From NCBI RefSeq assembly GCF_012974865.1, contig NZ_CP043633.1, positions 2,539,501 to 2,603,500 of the forward strand: a stretch of DNA of 64,000 bases, written 5' to 3'. Positions 1-7,839 of the stretch are shown piece after piece (positions within the stretch are counted from its first letter, which is position 1; every line of letters starts with the position of its first letter). Under the pieces are notes generated by a model. The model saw only the letters and a program-made list of their open reading frames with translations. It had not been told where the DNA came from and did no database searches. The position numbers and the translations under genes are program-made. This DNA is from Nonlabens sp. Ci31. GTDB taxonomy: Bacteria; Bacteroidota; Bacteroidia; Flavobacteriales; Flavobacteriaceae.

Positions 1-1
1 T

Positions 2-496
2 ATTGCAACTCGTGTTTTATTAAGCATTAAATTATTTTCCAGTCTTTTAATGATGTTTTTCCCCATTTTGTATTTTAGAGAGATAAAAATAAAAAACATT
101 AATTTCATTAATAGGACCCGAATAATGTCTTTATCTTTAATGCTTCTTATAGTAATCTTATCTATAATTTTTAGAAATCAAATATATTGGTTAATGGGTG
201 CTTCAGATTATATGGAATATAGCTATATGTATAGCTTTTTAGTTATTTCGGAGTTCTTCTTTGTAATTGCCGGTTTATGGGGTATTTATCTTTCATACGC
301 TTTAAAAACTCATGTAACACTTTTAATTTATTTGCTCGGCGCAGTGTTTAATATAATAATTTTAGGTCTATTTTTACCCTTATATGGAATTATAGTAGCT
401 CCTTTATCAATATTAACAACGAATATATTCATGGCGACTTTAATGTTCATTGTATCCTTTAGAATGGAAAGAAAATTTTTAAAATCAATATTATGA
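2..496 (+). CDS. Polysaccharide flippase (Wzx-like), C-terminal part
   Basis: The reading frame is open from the window edge, so the 5' end lies outside; about 165 residues are visible. They are almost entirely hydrophobic, with about four membrane segments separated by short basic loops, as in the last helices of MATE/Wzx-type O-antigen or capsule flippases. The final residues are basic (RMERKFLKSIL). Its stop overlaps the start of the next gene (ATGA-type overlap), so the two are translationally coupled. Function is inferred from hydrophobicity and from the glycan genes that follow; a polysaccharide polymerase fragment is the main alternative. Confidence 0.6.
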   Translation: MATRVLLSIKLFSSLLMMFFPILYFREIKIKNINFINRTRIMSLSLMLLIVILSIIFRNQIYWLMGASDYMEYSYMYSFLVISEFFFVIAGLWGIYLSYALKTHVTLLIYLLGAVFNIIILGLFLPLYGIIVAPLSILTTNIFMATLMFIVSFRMERKFLKSIL

Positions 497-1872
497 ATTT
501 AATAATTGATGGAGATAGGCTGATTTTTAAAAATAATTTCTTTTTGTTAGAAGATTTGTATACACCTGAGTTCTTTAAATATTCTGATAGTAGAGCAGTT
601 GATTATTATAATAAGACATATTTTGTAAATGAATTATTTGTCAATTTCATACAAAATTTTCTCGCTTTAGAGAAATTTATTATGGATAATAAAATTAGTT
701 ATATAGACACGACAAAATCTTCAAACATATTATTGTATTATGTTGTAGACATTGCAAAAACGCATAATCTAAAAATAAGTCGAAGTCGTTCTTATTCAAA
801 ATATTTTAACATCACTAAATTTTATTTCCATTTAGTCAGCTCGTACATTCTCTTGGTTTTATTAATGATTAAAATACCCCAAAAAAAAATTGAGAGAAAG
901 AAAGGAGATATAGCGATTATAAGGACCCCATCATTGAAAAATAAAATTGAGCATTTAAATTTGTTTTCTGAGATCGAGGATCCTTACAGCAATGATTCGT
1001 TGTATAAATATTTCAAACTTTCCACAAGACTTGTTTTGTTAAGTAAATCATTTTTTGAGTCTTTCTCTCAATATGCTGTACTTAAGAATACAATGAAAAT
1101 TTATTTAGGCTGTAATTCGAAATTTTTATTAAACTCATTTTATGGTAAACGTTTAGTTCATTTAAATTTATACAAGAATATTCTTGATTCTTATATGAAA
1201 TCTAACGATTTTGATAAATTGTATACGAGTAACAACTTAGATCGATTTGCAGTGGTAGAGGAGGAATTAGCAAAAAAACATAATGTTAGCCTAGTTGGCA
1301 TTCCTCACGGATTGGAATATGGATTTAAGTTTCCAAAATGTTTTACGGGAGATGTATTTTATGTAACAAGTAAATTAGCTGTTAATTACTTTAATAATTT
1401 ATATAAGACTACTAAATTTATATTTGATGAGGATTTTATTACATCAATTTTCAGAAAAAAGATTATTATCAAATCAGAGACTAAAATTGTATATTTTTCT
1501 GAACCTAGAGAAGGTAATGTAAATCATCAAATTATCAGTGGCTTACTCCCTTTTCTAAAAGATTTTAATGTATCACTAAAATTGAAGTTACATCCTAAAG
1601 AAAAACAGGAAGAGTATCAAAAATATAATTTGGAAATCATAGAGGATTTTAATGAAGCAATTATCGGAAATATTTGTTTTTCAAGAAAGTCTACCATATT
1701 ATTAGAAGCTTTATATAATGACTCGATTTCTTCTGCCATACTAATTAATCAAAAGGATAAAACAATTTTTTCAAATTTCCCATCCCTTCAAATTAAAGAC
1801 ATTAATCAGGCTTATAATTTTAAGGAATTAGCGAATTGGATTATAGAATCCCATAAAATAAAAAAAACATGA
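493..1872 (+). CDS. Putative CMP-ulosonate-dependent glycosyltransferase (GT-B-like)
   Basis: A 459-residue soluble protein with no signal peptide; one hydrophobic stretch lies near residues 112-128. Visible motifs are IPHG (270-273), KLKLHP (363-368) and SRKSTILLE (397-405). An HP motif followed by an S/T-rich motif and a Glu is the pattern of the CMP-binding site in bacterial polysialyltransferases and KpsC/KpsS-type Kdo transferases. That reading agrees with the cytidylyltransferase two genes downstream. It overlaps the flippase gene upstream and the aldolase gene downstream by 4 bp each. The family is inferred from short motifs, not from clear full-length similarity. The gene is strikingly AT-rich. 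Another surface-glycan assembly enzyme is possible. Confidence 0.5.
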   Translation: MNLIIDGDRLIFKNNFFLLEDLYTPEFFKYSDSRAVDYYNKTYFVNELFVNFIQNFLALEKFIMDNKISYIDTTKSSNILLYYVVDIAKTHNLKISRSRSYSKYFNITKFYFHLVSSYILLVLLMIKIPQKKIERKKGDIAIIRTPSLKNKIEHLNLFSEIEDPYSNDSLYKYFKLSTRLVLLSKSFFESFSQYAVLKNTMKIYLGCNSKFLLNSFYGKRLVHLNLYKNILDSYMKSNDFDKLYTSNNLDRFAVVEEELAKKHNVSLVGIPHGLEYGFKFPKCFTGDVFYVTSKLAVNYFNNLYKTTKFIFDEDFITSIFRKKIIIKSETKIVYFSEPREGNVNHQIISGLLPFLKDFNVSLKLKLHPKEKQEEYQKYNLEIIEDFNEAIIGNICFSRKSTILLEALYNDSISSAILINQKDKTIFSNFPSLQIKDINQAYNFKELANWIIESHKIKKT

Positions 1873-3428
1873 AAAAAGATTTTAAAAACGGACTTAAAAT
1901 ACTTGATTGCACTTTAAGAGATGGCGGTTATTACACTAATTGGGACTTTGATGAGCAGTTAGTTAAGGACTACTGTTCTGCAATGGAATCTCTTCCTATA
2001 GACTATGTAGAAATAGGTTACAGAAGTGCGGAGTTAGAGGGTTATTTAGGAGAATATTTTTATTGTCCGGTCTATAAAATGAAAGAGTTAAAACTATTGA
2101 TGCCCAATAAGAAACTTGTTATAATTCTGGATGAAAAAAATGTTGAATTAGAGAATTTGGATGACTTGTTAGACCCTTGTCTTGATTATATCTCTATGAT
2201 AAGAATTGCTATTTCTCCTAATAATTTTGACAAAGCAATTCCAATAGCCATACGAATTAAAGAGAAAGGTTTTGAGGTTGGTTTTAACATAATGTACATG
2301 TCAACTTGGATGGAGAATAAAGAGTTTATCAATAAAATACATATGATTGATGGATTAGTTGACTACTTCTATATGGTAGATTCTTATGGTGGAATTTTGC
2401 CTAATGATGTTAAAGAAGTTGCAGAATTGGTAAAATCAAAGACAAATTCTAAAATCGGATTTCATGGGCACGACAATCTTGAAATGGGTCTTATAAATAG
2501 TATAACTGCTATTAATTGTGGCTGTGCTATCATTGATTCTACTATTACGGGAATGGGTAGAGGGGCAGGTAATCTCAAAACAGAGCTTTTAATGACTTAC
2601 TTAGCATCAAAAATGGATTGGAATATCTCATTTGATGTTTTGAGTGATGTTGTTTCAGATTTTGAAAAACTACAAGAAGAACATAAGTGGGGTACAAATT
2701 TGCCTTATATGATTTCTGGGGCCTATTCTTTACCTCAGAAAGATGTTATGAGTTGGATTTCTAAAAGGAGGTACTCCATAGGAGGTATAGTTAATGCGTT
2801 ACAAGAGCAAGTCTCAGAGGGAGATGTTGTTAAATTCGATATTCTACCAAAAGAGATTGCATTTAAAAAAGCAGTTATTGTAGGAGGTGGCGACAGTGCT
2901 ATATCTAATTTCAAAGCTATCAAATCGTATATTGAGCTGATTTCAAAAGATAAAGATGTTTGTATCATACACGCAAGTACGAGGCATGCTCAAGCATATA
3001 ATAAATTTATTTTACCACAGTTTTACTGTTTAGCAGGAAATGAAGGTCACAGATTGCAAAAAGTATTTAAAAACTTGTCTCTTATAGAACATAAATGCAT
3101 CTTACCAGCTAAAAGGAGTATGGGGTCCTTCGTGCCAAAAGAAATATTAAGCCATACTTTTGAGTTACCTACCACTGATTTTCTTGATAAGCATCATGAT
3201 TCACCGCTAGCGATCGCTATGGAGATCAGTGTTTATTTTGAGATATCAAATATTGATTTTATCGGGTTTGATGGTTATGATGTTACTAAGAATAAGTCGG
3301 AATTTGATATTGCAAAAGAAAATCAATATTTGTTTGATAAGCTAAAATCTAAAAATATAAAATACTCGTCCCTAACAAGTACAAAATATCAGATCAAGGA
3401 AAGCTCCATTTACAGTAAAATAAAATAA
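1869..3428 (+). CDS. DRE-TIM aldolase domain fused to a Rossmann/DUF115-like domain
   Basis: A 519-residue, two-domain protein. Residues about 8-290 are a DRE-TIM (HMG-CoA lyase / 4-hydroxy-2-oxovalerate aldolase) barrel. It has the catalytic signature LDCTLRDGGY (12-21, metal ligand D18), the metal histidines FHGHDN (H199, H201) and the glycine-rich GMGRGAGN (228-235). Residues about 332-519 begin AVIVGGGDSA and end with a block containing IGFDGYD, resembling DUF115/MptE-like or sialyltransferase-like Rossmann domains; this second assignment is weak. Known DRE-TIM aldolases add a pyruvate enolate to an aldehyde. In this cluster I infer formation of a 3-deoxy-2-ketoacid sugar, with CMP activation by the next gene. 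It overlaps the transferase gene by 4 bp and ends 2 bp before the kdsB-like gene. Confidence 0.7.
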   Translation: MKKDFKNGLKILDCTLRDGGYYTNWDFDEQLVKDYCSAMESLPIDYVEIGYRSAELEGYLGEYFYCPVYKMKELKLLMPNKKLVIILDEKNVELENLDDLLDPCLDYISMIRIAISPNNFDKAIPIAIRIKEKGFEVGFNIMYMSTWMENKEFINKIHMIDGLVDYFYMVDSYGGILPNDVKEVAELVKSKTNSKIGFHGHDNLEMGLINSITAINCGCAIIDSTITGMGRGAGNLKTELLMTYLASKMDWNISFDVLSDVVSDFEKLQEEHKWGTNLPYMISGAYSLPQKDVMSWISKRRYSIGGIVNALQEQVSEGDVVKFDILPKEIAFKKAVIVGGGDSAISNFKAIKSYIELISKDKDVCIIHASTRHAQAYNKFILPQFYCLAGNEGHRLQKVFKNLSLIEHKCILPAKRSMGSFVPKEILSHTFELPTTDFLDKHHDSPLAIAMEISVYFEISNIDFIGFDGYDVTKNKSEFDIAKENQYLFDKLKSKNIKYSSLTSTKYQIKESSIYSKIK

Positions 3429-3430
3429 CT

Positions 3431-4168
3431 ATGAAAATTGTAGGAGTTATACCAGCAAGATATAAATCATCTCGATTTGAAGGAAAGCCTTTGGCTTTAA
3501 TTAATTCTAAGCCAATGATAATTCATGTACTTGAGCAGGTTGAAAAGGCTATTGGTAAAGAAAATACTTTCGTTGCTACAGATGATAAAAGAATACATGA
3601 CCTTGTTAAATCAAAAGGTTATAACAGCGTTATTACTCCTGAATCTTGCGCAACAGGAACCGATAGAATTTGGGAATTTGCAAAACAAATAGACGCAGAT
3701 ATTTATTTAAATATTCAAGGAGATGAGCCCATGGTTTCCCCTATTGATATTCTCTCCGTAATTGAGGTAAAGAAAAAAAATATGAATTGCGTTATTAATG
3801 GGATGTTACCTATTTCTAAAAGTGAAGATCCTAATGATATAAATATACCTAAAGTACTTGTTAATAAGAACAATGATTTAATTTACATGTCAAGATTACC
3901 ATTGCCTGGTGTAAAAGATTTGGCCAATAAAACTAAACCACTTTTCTTAAAACAGGTTTGTATTTATGCGTTTAATTTTGAACAATTAAAGACTTTTGGA
4001 ATCAATAATAAAAAAAGTTCATTTGAGGCTTTTGAGGATATTGAAATTCTAAGGTTTATGGATTCTGATATAAAAGTTAAAATGGTGATGATGGAAACGG
4101 AAACAATAGCAGTGGATAACCCAGGTGATATTATAAAAGTTGAGAATGCCATAAAATTAAGAAAATGA
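3431..4168 (+). CDS. KdsB-like CMP-ulosonate cytidylyltransferase
   Basis: A 245-residue protein of normal KdsB length with the full set of signatures: IPARYKSSRFEGKPL (7-21, nucleotide-binding Arg/Lys), ATGTDR (74-79), NIQGDEP (94-100, metal Asp98) and VDNPGD near residue 228. KdsB enzymes use CTP to make CMP-Kdo; relatives make CMP-Kdo8N or other CMP-ulosonates. Because it sits in a tight cassette with an aldolase, a HAD phosphatase and an HP-motif transferase, I infer a cluster-specific acid sugar rather than housekeeping lipid A Kdo; a housekeeping kdsB would be expected elsewhere in the genome. It overlaps the phosphatase gene by 4 bp. Confidence 0.85.
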   Translation: MKIVGVIPARYKSSRFEGKPLALINSKPMIIHVLEQVEKAIGKENTFVATDDKRIHDLVKSKGYNSVITPESCATGTDRIWEFAKQIDADIYLNIQGDEPMVSPIDILSVIEVKKKNMNCVINGMLPISKSEDPNDINIPKVLVNKNNDLIYMSRLPLPGVKDLANKTKPLFLKQVCIYAFNFEQLKTFGINNKKSSFEAFEDIEILRFMDSDIKVKMVMMETETIAVDNPGDIIKVENAIKLRK

Positions 4169-4794
4169 AAATAAAAAATATACTTTGGGATTTTGACGGT
4201 GTTATTTTAGACTCAATGAGTGTAAGAGATTGGGGCTTTCGCGAAATTTTTAAAAACAACAAAAAAGAAGATGTAGATCAATTAATCAGATATCATCGTC
4301 AAAATGGTGGTTTATCTCGTTACGTTAAAATACGATATTTTCATGAAGATATTTTACAAATACCTATTAATGATAGTGAAGTGTTAGCCTACGCAAATTC
4401 CTTTTCTGATTTAATGAGAACTCGGCTAATAGATAAAAGTAATTTAATTCAGGAAACTGTTAATTTTATAAGATTGAATTCTGAAAATTATAATTTCCAT
4501 ATTGTTTCTGGTTCTGATCAAGAAGAATTGAGATTCATTTGTTCACGACTTAATTTATCAAATTATTTTCTTTCAATACACGGGTCACCTACACCTAAAA
4601 ATGAGTTAGTAAAGAATTTAATTTCTAATTATAATTATATTTTTACTGATACAATATTAATTGGTGATTCGGTAAATGACTATGAGGCGGCTAGAAAAAA
4701 CGATCTTAGTTTTTATGGATATAATAATTTGGAATTGAAAAGTATAAGTGATTTTTATATTGAAGGTTTTGAAACATTAGAAAAAAGACTTTAG
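4165..4794 (+). CDS. HAD-superfamily phosphatase of the ulosonate cassette
   Basis: A 209-residue HAD hydrolase with motif I WDFDGVILDS (nucleophile D9, acid D11), motif II Ser in HIVSGSD, and motif IV IGDSVNDYEAA. The insertion between motif I and II makes a helical cap, so it resembles the phosphoglycolate phosphatase/beta-phosphoglucomutase group more than the capless KdsC. By position it is the natural candidate to dephosphorylate the product of the upstream aldolase, as KdsC does for Kdo-8-phosphate. Substrate is inferred. It is the last gene of the AT-rich cluster; 474 bp without a clear gene follow. Confidence 0.7.
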   Translation: MKIKNILWDFDGVILDSMSVRDWGFREIFKNNKKEDVDQLIRYHRQNGGLSRYVKIRYFHEDILQIPINDSEVLAYANSFSDLMRTRLIDKSNLIQETVNFIRLNSENYNFHIVSGSDQEELRFICSRLNLSNYFLSIHGSPTPKNELVKNLISNYNYIFTDTILIGDSVNDYEAARKNDLSFYGYNNLELKSISDFYIEGFETLEKRL

Positions 4795-5268
4795 ATTTTT
4801 CAATGGATGAAAATGTTTTTTTTTGTTTTATTTGTTGCAAATGTATACTCATGGATATATTTCATTAAAAATCTGATCATCTTGATTTTGTATCAAGCCT
4901 TATTCAAAGTTTAATTAGCAAGCAGACAATTTTATTTTGCTGAAATTCTCAATATTTTGGCTAATTGTAGTCTAGTGGGTCTCATAAAAATCCTTCTCTA
5001 AATCAGTTAATTACAAATATATTTTAATTACTTATAAGTTCTTTTTTATAAAAGCAGTTATTGTGTAGATCAAATATTGTAGTTACTTATCTTTGTTGCT
5101 TTTAATGATTCAATTAATATTAAGTTAAGAATTGTATGTATTAATGTGAACATTGGTAACGGGTAGCTATTTGTATTGGTCCATTTTATTATCCTTTTTT
5201 AAATAATAAAGATCAAATAAATGGCGTGTTATTTAAAAAAAAAATAGGGTTATTCAAAAAAAGTAGAA
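4795..5268. other. AT-rich intergenic boundary region
   Basis: This 474 bp stretch separates the AT-rich cassette from the conserved capsule block. It contains homopolymer runs (T at 4816-4823, A near 5233-5242), a possible 35-codon hydrophobic ORF at 4807-4914 (starting MKMFFFVLFVAN) with no other support, and one fair -7 element. I see no terminator, repeat or structured RNA. Confidence 0.5.
5088..5095 (+). promoter_or_regulatory. Candidate -7 element for the capE operon
   Basis: TATCTTTG matches the Bacteroidota -7 consensus TAnnTTTG exactly. The nearest TTG that could serve as a -33 element is at 5061-5063, a 24 bp spacer, slightly longer than usual. If used, the leader to capE would be about 170 nt. 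Confidence 0.35.
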
Positions 5269-6282
5269 ATGAAGAATAAAGTATTATTAATTACTGGAGG
5301 TACAGGTTCTTTTGGAAACGCAGTACTCAACCGTTTTTTAAACACAGACCATTTTAAAGAGATACGCATCTTTTCCAGAGATGAGAAGAAGCAACATGAT
5401 ATGCGTAAAGAGCTTAATAGTCCTAAGCTTAAGTTTTACATAGGAGATGTGAGGGATAAGAGCAGTATCATGAAAGCTATGCAGGGAGTAGATTATGTAT
5501 TTCACGCTGCAGCTTTAAAGCAAGTTCCTTCCTGTGAGTTTTTCCCGATGGAAGCTACGAGAACTAATGTTTTTGGAACTCAAAATGTCATTGATGCTGC
5601 AGAAGATTGTGAAGTTAAAAAGGTTATTTGTTTGAGTACAGATAAAGCTGCTTATCCTATTAACGCCATGGGAATTTCAAAAGCACTAATGGAAAAGATC
5701 GCTGTAGCCGCATCACGTAATCTTGAAAAAACAGTAGTGTGCTTAACGAGATATGGAAATGTAATGGCAAGTAGAGGATCTGTTATTCCACTTTTTAAAG
5801 ATCAAATCTTGAATGGTGAACCCATTACAGTAACAGACCCTAATATGACACGTTTTTTAATGTCATTGGAAGAAGCAGTAGAGTTGGTGCTATTTGCATT
5901 TGAGCATGGTAATTCTGGAGATTTATTTGTTAATAAAGCTCCCGCAGGAACCATTGGAGATATGGTTACAGCCATGAAAGAGTTGTATAATGCTGATAAT
6001 GAAGTTAAAATTATTGGTACTCGTCATGGAGAAAAGCTCTATGAAACTCTTTGCACTCGAGAAGAAATGATCAAAGCAGAAGATATGGGTGATTTTTACC
6101 GTATCCCTGCAGATAATAGAGATCTTAATTATTCACAATACTTTTCAGAGGGTAAAGAGGATATTTCGAAAATTGATGATTATCATTCTCATAATACAGA
6201 GCAGTTAGATGTTCAAGGAATGAAAGCGCTTATCCGAGAACTGCCTATCATTAAAAACTCGCTTCCGCGAAAGCAAAATTAA
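5269..6282 (+). CDS. capE: UDP-GlcNAc 4,6-dehydratase/5-epimerase (CapE/FnlA/WbjB)
   Basis: A 337-residue short-chain dehydrogenase-type protein. It has the NAD(P) motif TGGTGSFG (9-16), STDKA with K126, and MGISK in place of the usual YxxxK, giving M134 and K138. Replacement of Tyr by Met at this site is characteristic of CapE. The enzyme starts UDP-L-FucNAc synthesis by inverting dehydration of UDP-GlcNAc in the cytoplasm. The cupin, capF and capG genes follow with 2-5 bp gaps, forming the full pathway. The last codons, encoding SLPRKQN, coincide with a variant of the dispersed palindrome, so the C-terminus may be repeat-derived. Confidence 0.93.
   Translation: MKNKVLLITGGTGSFGNAVLNRFLNTDHFKEIRIFSRDEKKQHDMRKELNSPKLKFYIGDVRDKSSIMKAMQGVDYVFHAAALKQVPSCEFFPMEATRTNVFGTQNVIDAAEDCEVKKVICLSTDKAAYPINAMGISKALMEKIAVAASRNLEKTVVCLTRYGNVMASRGSVIPLFKDQILNGEPITVTDPNMTRFLMSLEEAVELVLFAFEHGNSGDLFVNKAPAGTIGDMVTAMKELYNADNEVKIIGTRHGEKLYETLCTREEMIKAEDMGDFYRIPADNRDLNYSQYFSEGKEDISKIDDYHSHNTEQLDVQGMKALIRELPIIKNSLPRKQN
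6261..6274. repeat. Dispersed palindrome, variant, inside capE 3' end
   Basis: GCTTCCGCGAAAGC, one mismatch from the core GCTTTCGCGAAAGC. It encodes the LPRK of the CapE C-terminus and ends 8 bp before the stop. Confidence 0.7.
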
Positions 6283-6286
6283 AATA

Positions 6287-6709
6287 ATGAAGCAACCACA
6301 GATTATTACCGGTGGAACAGCAAATGATAATCGAGGCAGTATCCTTTTTAACAATGATTTAAACTTAGTTGATGTTAAAAGAATGTATACTGTTCAAAAT
6401 AAGACTAAATCATTTGTAAGAGGATGGCAAGGACATAAAATACAACAAAGATGGTTTACTGCTATTGATGGATGTTTTGAAATTAATCTTATCGATTATA
6501 ATAAATTTGAAATGGGAATTACTACTCATTATAAGTTTGAATTATCAAGTGAAGTAAGCAGCACCTTGCATATTCCAGCGGGATATATGACTACTATTCA
6601 AGCCACAACAAACACTAATAAATTGCTAGTTTTTTCAGATTTTTTATTAAATGAGATTGATGATGAGTACAGGTTTGAATTAGGACACTTCAGTATTTAT
6701 TTAAGTTGA
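6287..6709 (+). CDS. WxcM/FdtA-like cupin, sugar epimerase-type
   Basis: A 140-residue single-domain cupin resembling the RmlC/WxcM family (dTDP-sugar 3,5-epimerases and 3,4-ketoisomerases); motifs include GWQGHKIQQRWF and HIPAGYMTT. It starts 4 bp after capE and its stop overlaps a possible TTG start of capF. In FnlA/FnlB/FnlC operons such a small cupin is a common extra gene. It may help the C3 epimerization of the 4-keto intermediate made by CapE, but its exact reaction is not evident from sequence. Confidence 0.65.
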   Translation: MKQPQIITGGTANDNRGSILFNNDLNLVDVKRMYTVQNKTKSFVRGWQGHKIQQRWFTAIDGCFEINLIDYNKFEMGITTHYKFELSSEVSSTLHIPAGYMTTIQATTNTNKLLVFSDFLLNEIDDEYRFELGHFSIYLS

Positions 6710-6714
6710 AAACA

Positions 6715-7836
6715 ATGAAGAAAATAGGAATTACCGGTCAAGAAGGTTTTTTAGGATCACATATAGCTAATAATTTAAAGTTATTGCCAGAGGAGTATCA
6801 ATTAGTTTATTATGATATTTCCTTCTTTAAAAACAAAGATCTATTAGATCAATTTGTATCCAGCTGCGATGTTATTTATCATCTAGCAGCCATGAACAGA
6901 CATGATGATCAACAAGTCATTTTTGATACTAACATAGCGCTAGTAGAAAGTCTCATTGCTTCACTAGAAAGAACTAATTCAGCACCACACGTCCTCTTTT
7001 CTTCTTCTTCTCAAGAGCTACAGGATAATCTATACGGTAAGTCTAAGCTCATAGGCAGAGAACTTCTGGAAAAATGGGCAAAAGAAAACAAAGCTAGTTT
7101 TACAGGTTTTGTTATTCCTAACGTATATGGACCATTTGGTAAACCATTTTATAATTCTTTTGTAGCAACTTTTTGCCATTTATTGACTCATAATGATAGT
7201 CCCAAAGTATTAAATGACAGTGAAGTATCCTTAATTTATGTTCAAAATTTAGTAGTAGCAATGCTTGAGCCCATAAAAAATATAGAAATAGGTATAAATA
7301 GAATAGCTGTTCCAGAAGATGGAACTTATAAAGTAAGTGAAGTTTTAGTTCTGCTCAACAGATTCAAGAAAGATTATTTTGATCAAGGCATAATGTCTTC
7401 CCTTAAGGATGGATTTGAACTAAATATGTTTAATACTTTTAGAAGTTATATCGATCATAAAAATCATTTCCCAGTTTTATATGCTCAACATACAGATGAT
7501 AGAGGTGCTTTTGTTGAAATAATAAGATTGGAACAGCAAGGACAGGTTTCTTTTTCTACTACAGTTCCTGAAGTGACAAGGGGAAATCATTACCATACGA
7601 GAAAAATAGAAAGATTCTCTGTAATTAAAGGTAAAGCGCTTATTGAATTACGTAAAATTGGTACAGACGAGGTGCTGAGTTTCCATCTTGATGGAAAACA
7701 ACCTTCGTATGTAGATATGCCTATATGGTATACACATAATATTAAAAATATAGGAGGAGAAGAATTATATACTATGTTTTGGATCAATGAATTTTATGAT
7801 CCCAAAGATGCAGACACCCATTTTGAAACCGTTTAA
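6715..7836 (+). CDS. capF: CapF/FnlB/WbjC bifunctional epimerase-reductase
   Basis: About 373 residues, matching the 369-373 of CapF. An N-terminal NAD(P)-binding SDR domain starts ITGQEGFLGSH and has a reductase site around YGKSK. A C-terminal cupin follows (motifs GNHYHTRKIERF and MPIWYTHNI) with metal-ligand histidines. CapF epimerizes C3 and reduces C4 of the CapE product to give UDP-6-deoxy-L-talosamine-type sugar. A TTG at 6706 is in frame, but it overlaps the previous stop; the ATG at 6715 puts the glycine motif where it belongs and is preferred. A 3 bp gap precedes capG. Confidence 0.93.
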   Translation: MKKIGITGQEGFLGSHIANNLKLLPEEYQLVYYDISFFKNKDLLDQFVSSCDVIYHLAAMNRHDDQQVIFDTNIALVESLIASLERTNSAPHVLFSSSSQELQDNLYGKSKLIGRELLEKWAKENKASFTGFVIPNVYGPFGKPFYNSFVATFCHLLTHNDSPKVLNDSEVSLIYVQNLVVAMLEPIKNIEIGINRIAVPEDGTYKVSEVLVLLNRFKKDYFDQGIMSSLKDGFELNMFNTFRSYIDHKNHFPVLYAQHTDDRGAFVEIIRLEQQGQVSFSTTVPEVTRGNHYHTRKIERFSVIKGKALIELRKIGTDEVLSFHLDGKQPSYVDMPIWYTHNIKNIGGEELYTMFWINEFYDPKDADTHFETV

Positions 7837-7839
7837 ATA

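Noticed and set aside
4807-4914. A 35-codon hydrophobic ORF after the HAD gene.
   Set aside because: It is mostly a product of T-rich DNA with no conserved features, so it is mentioned only in the region entry.
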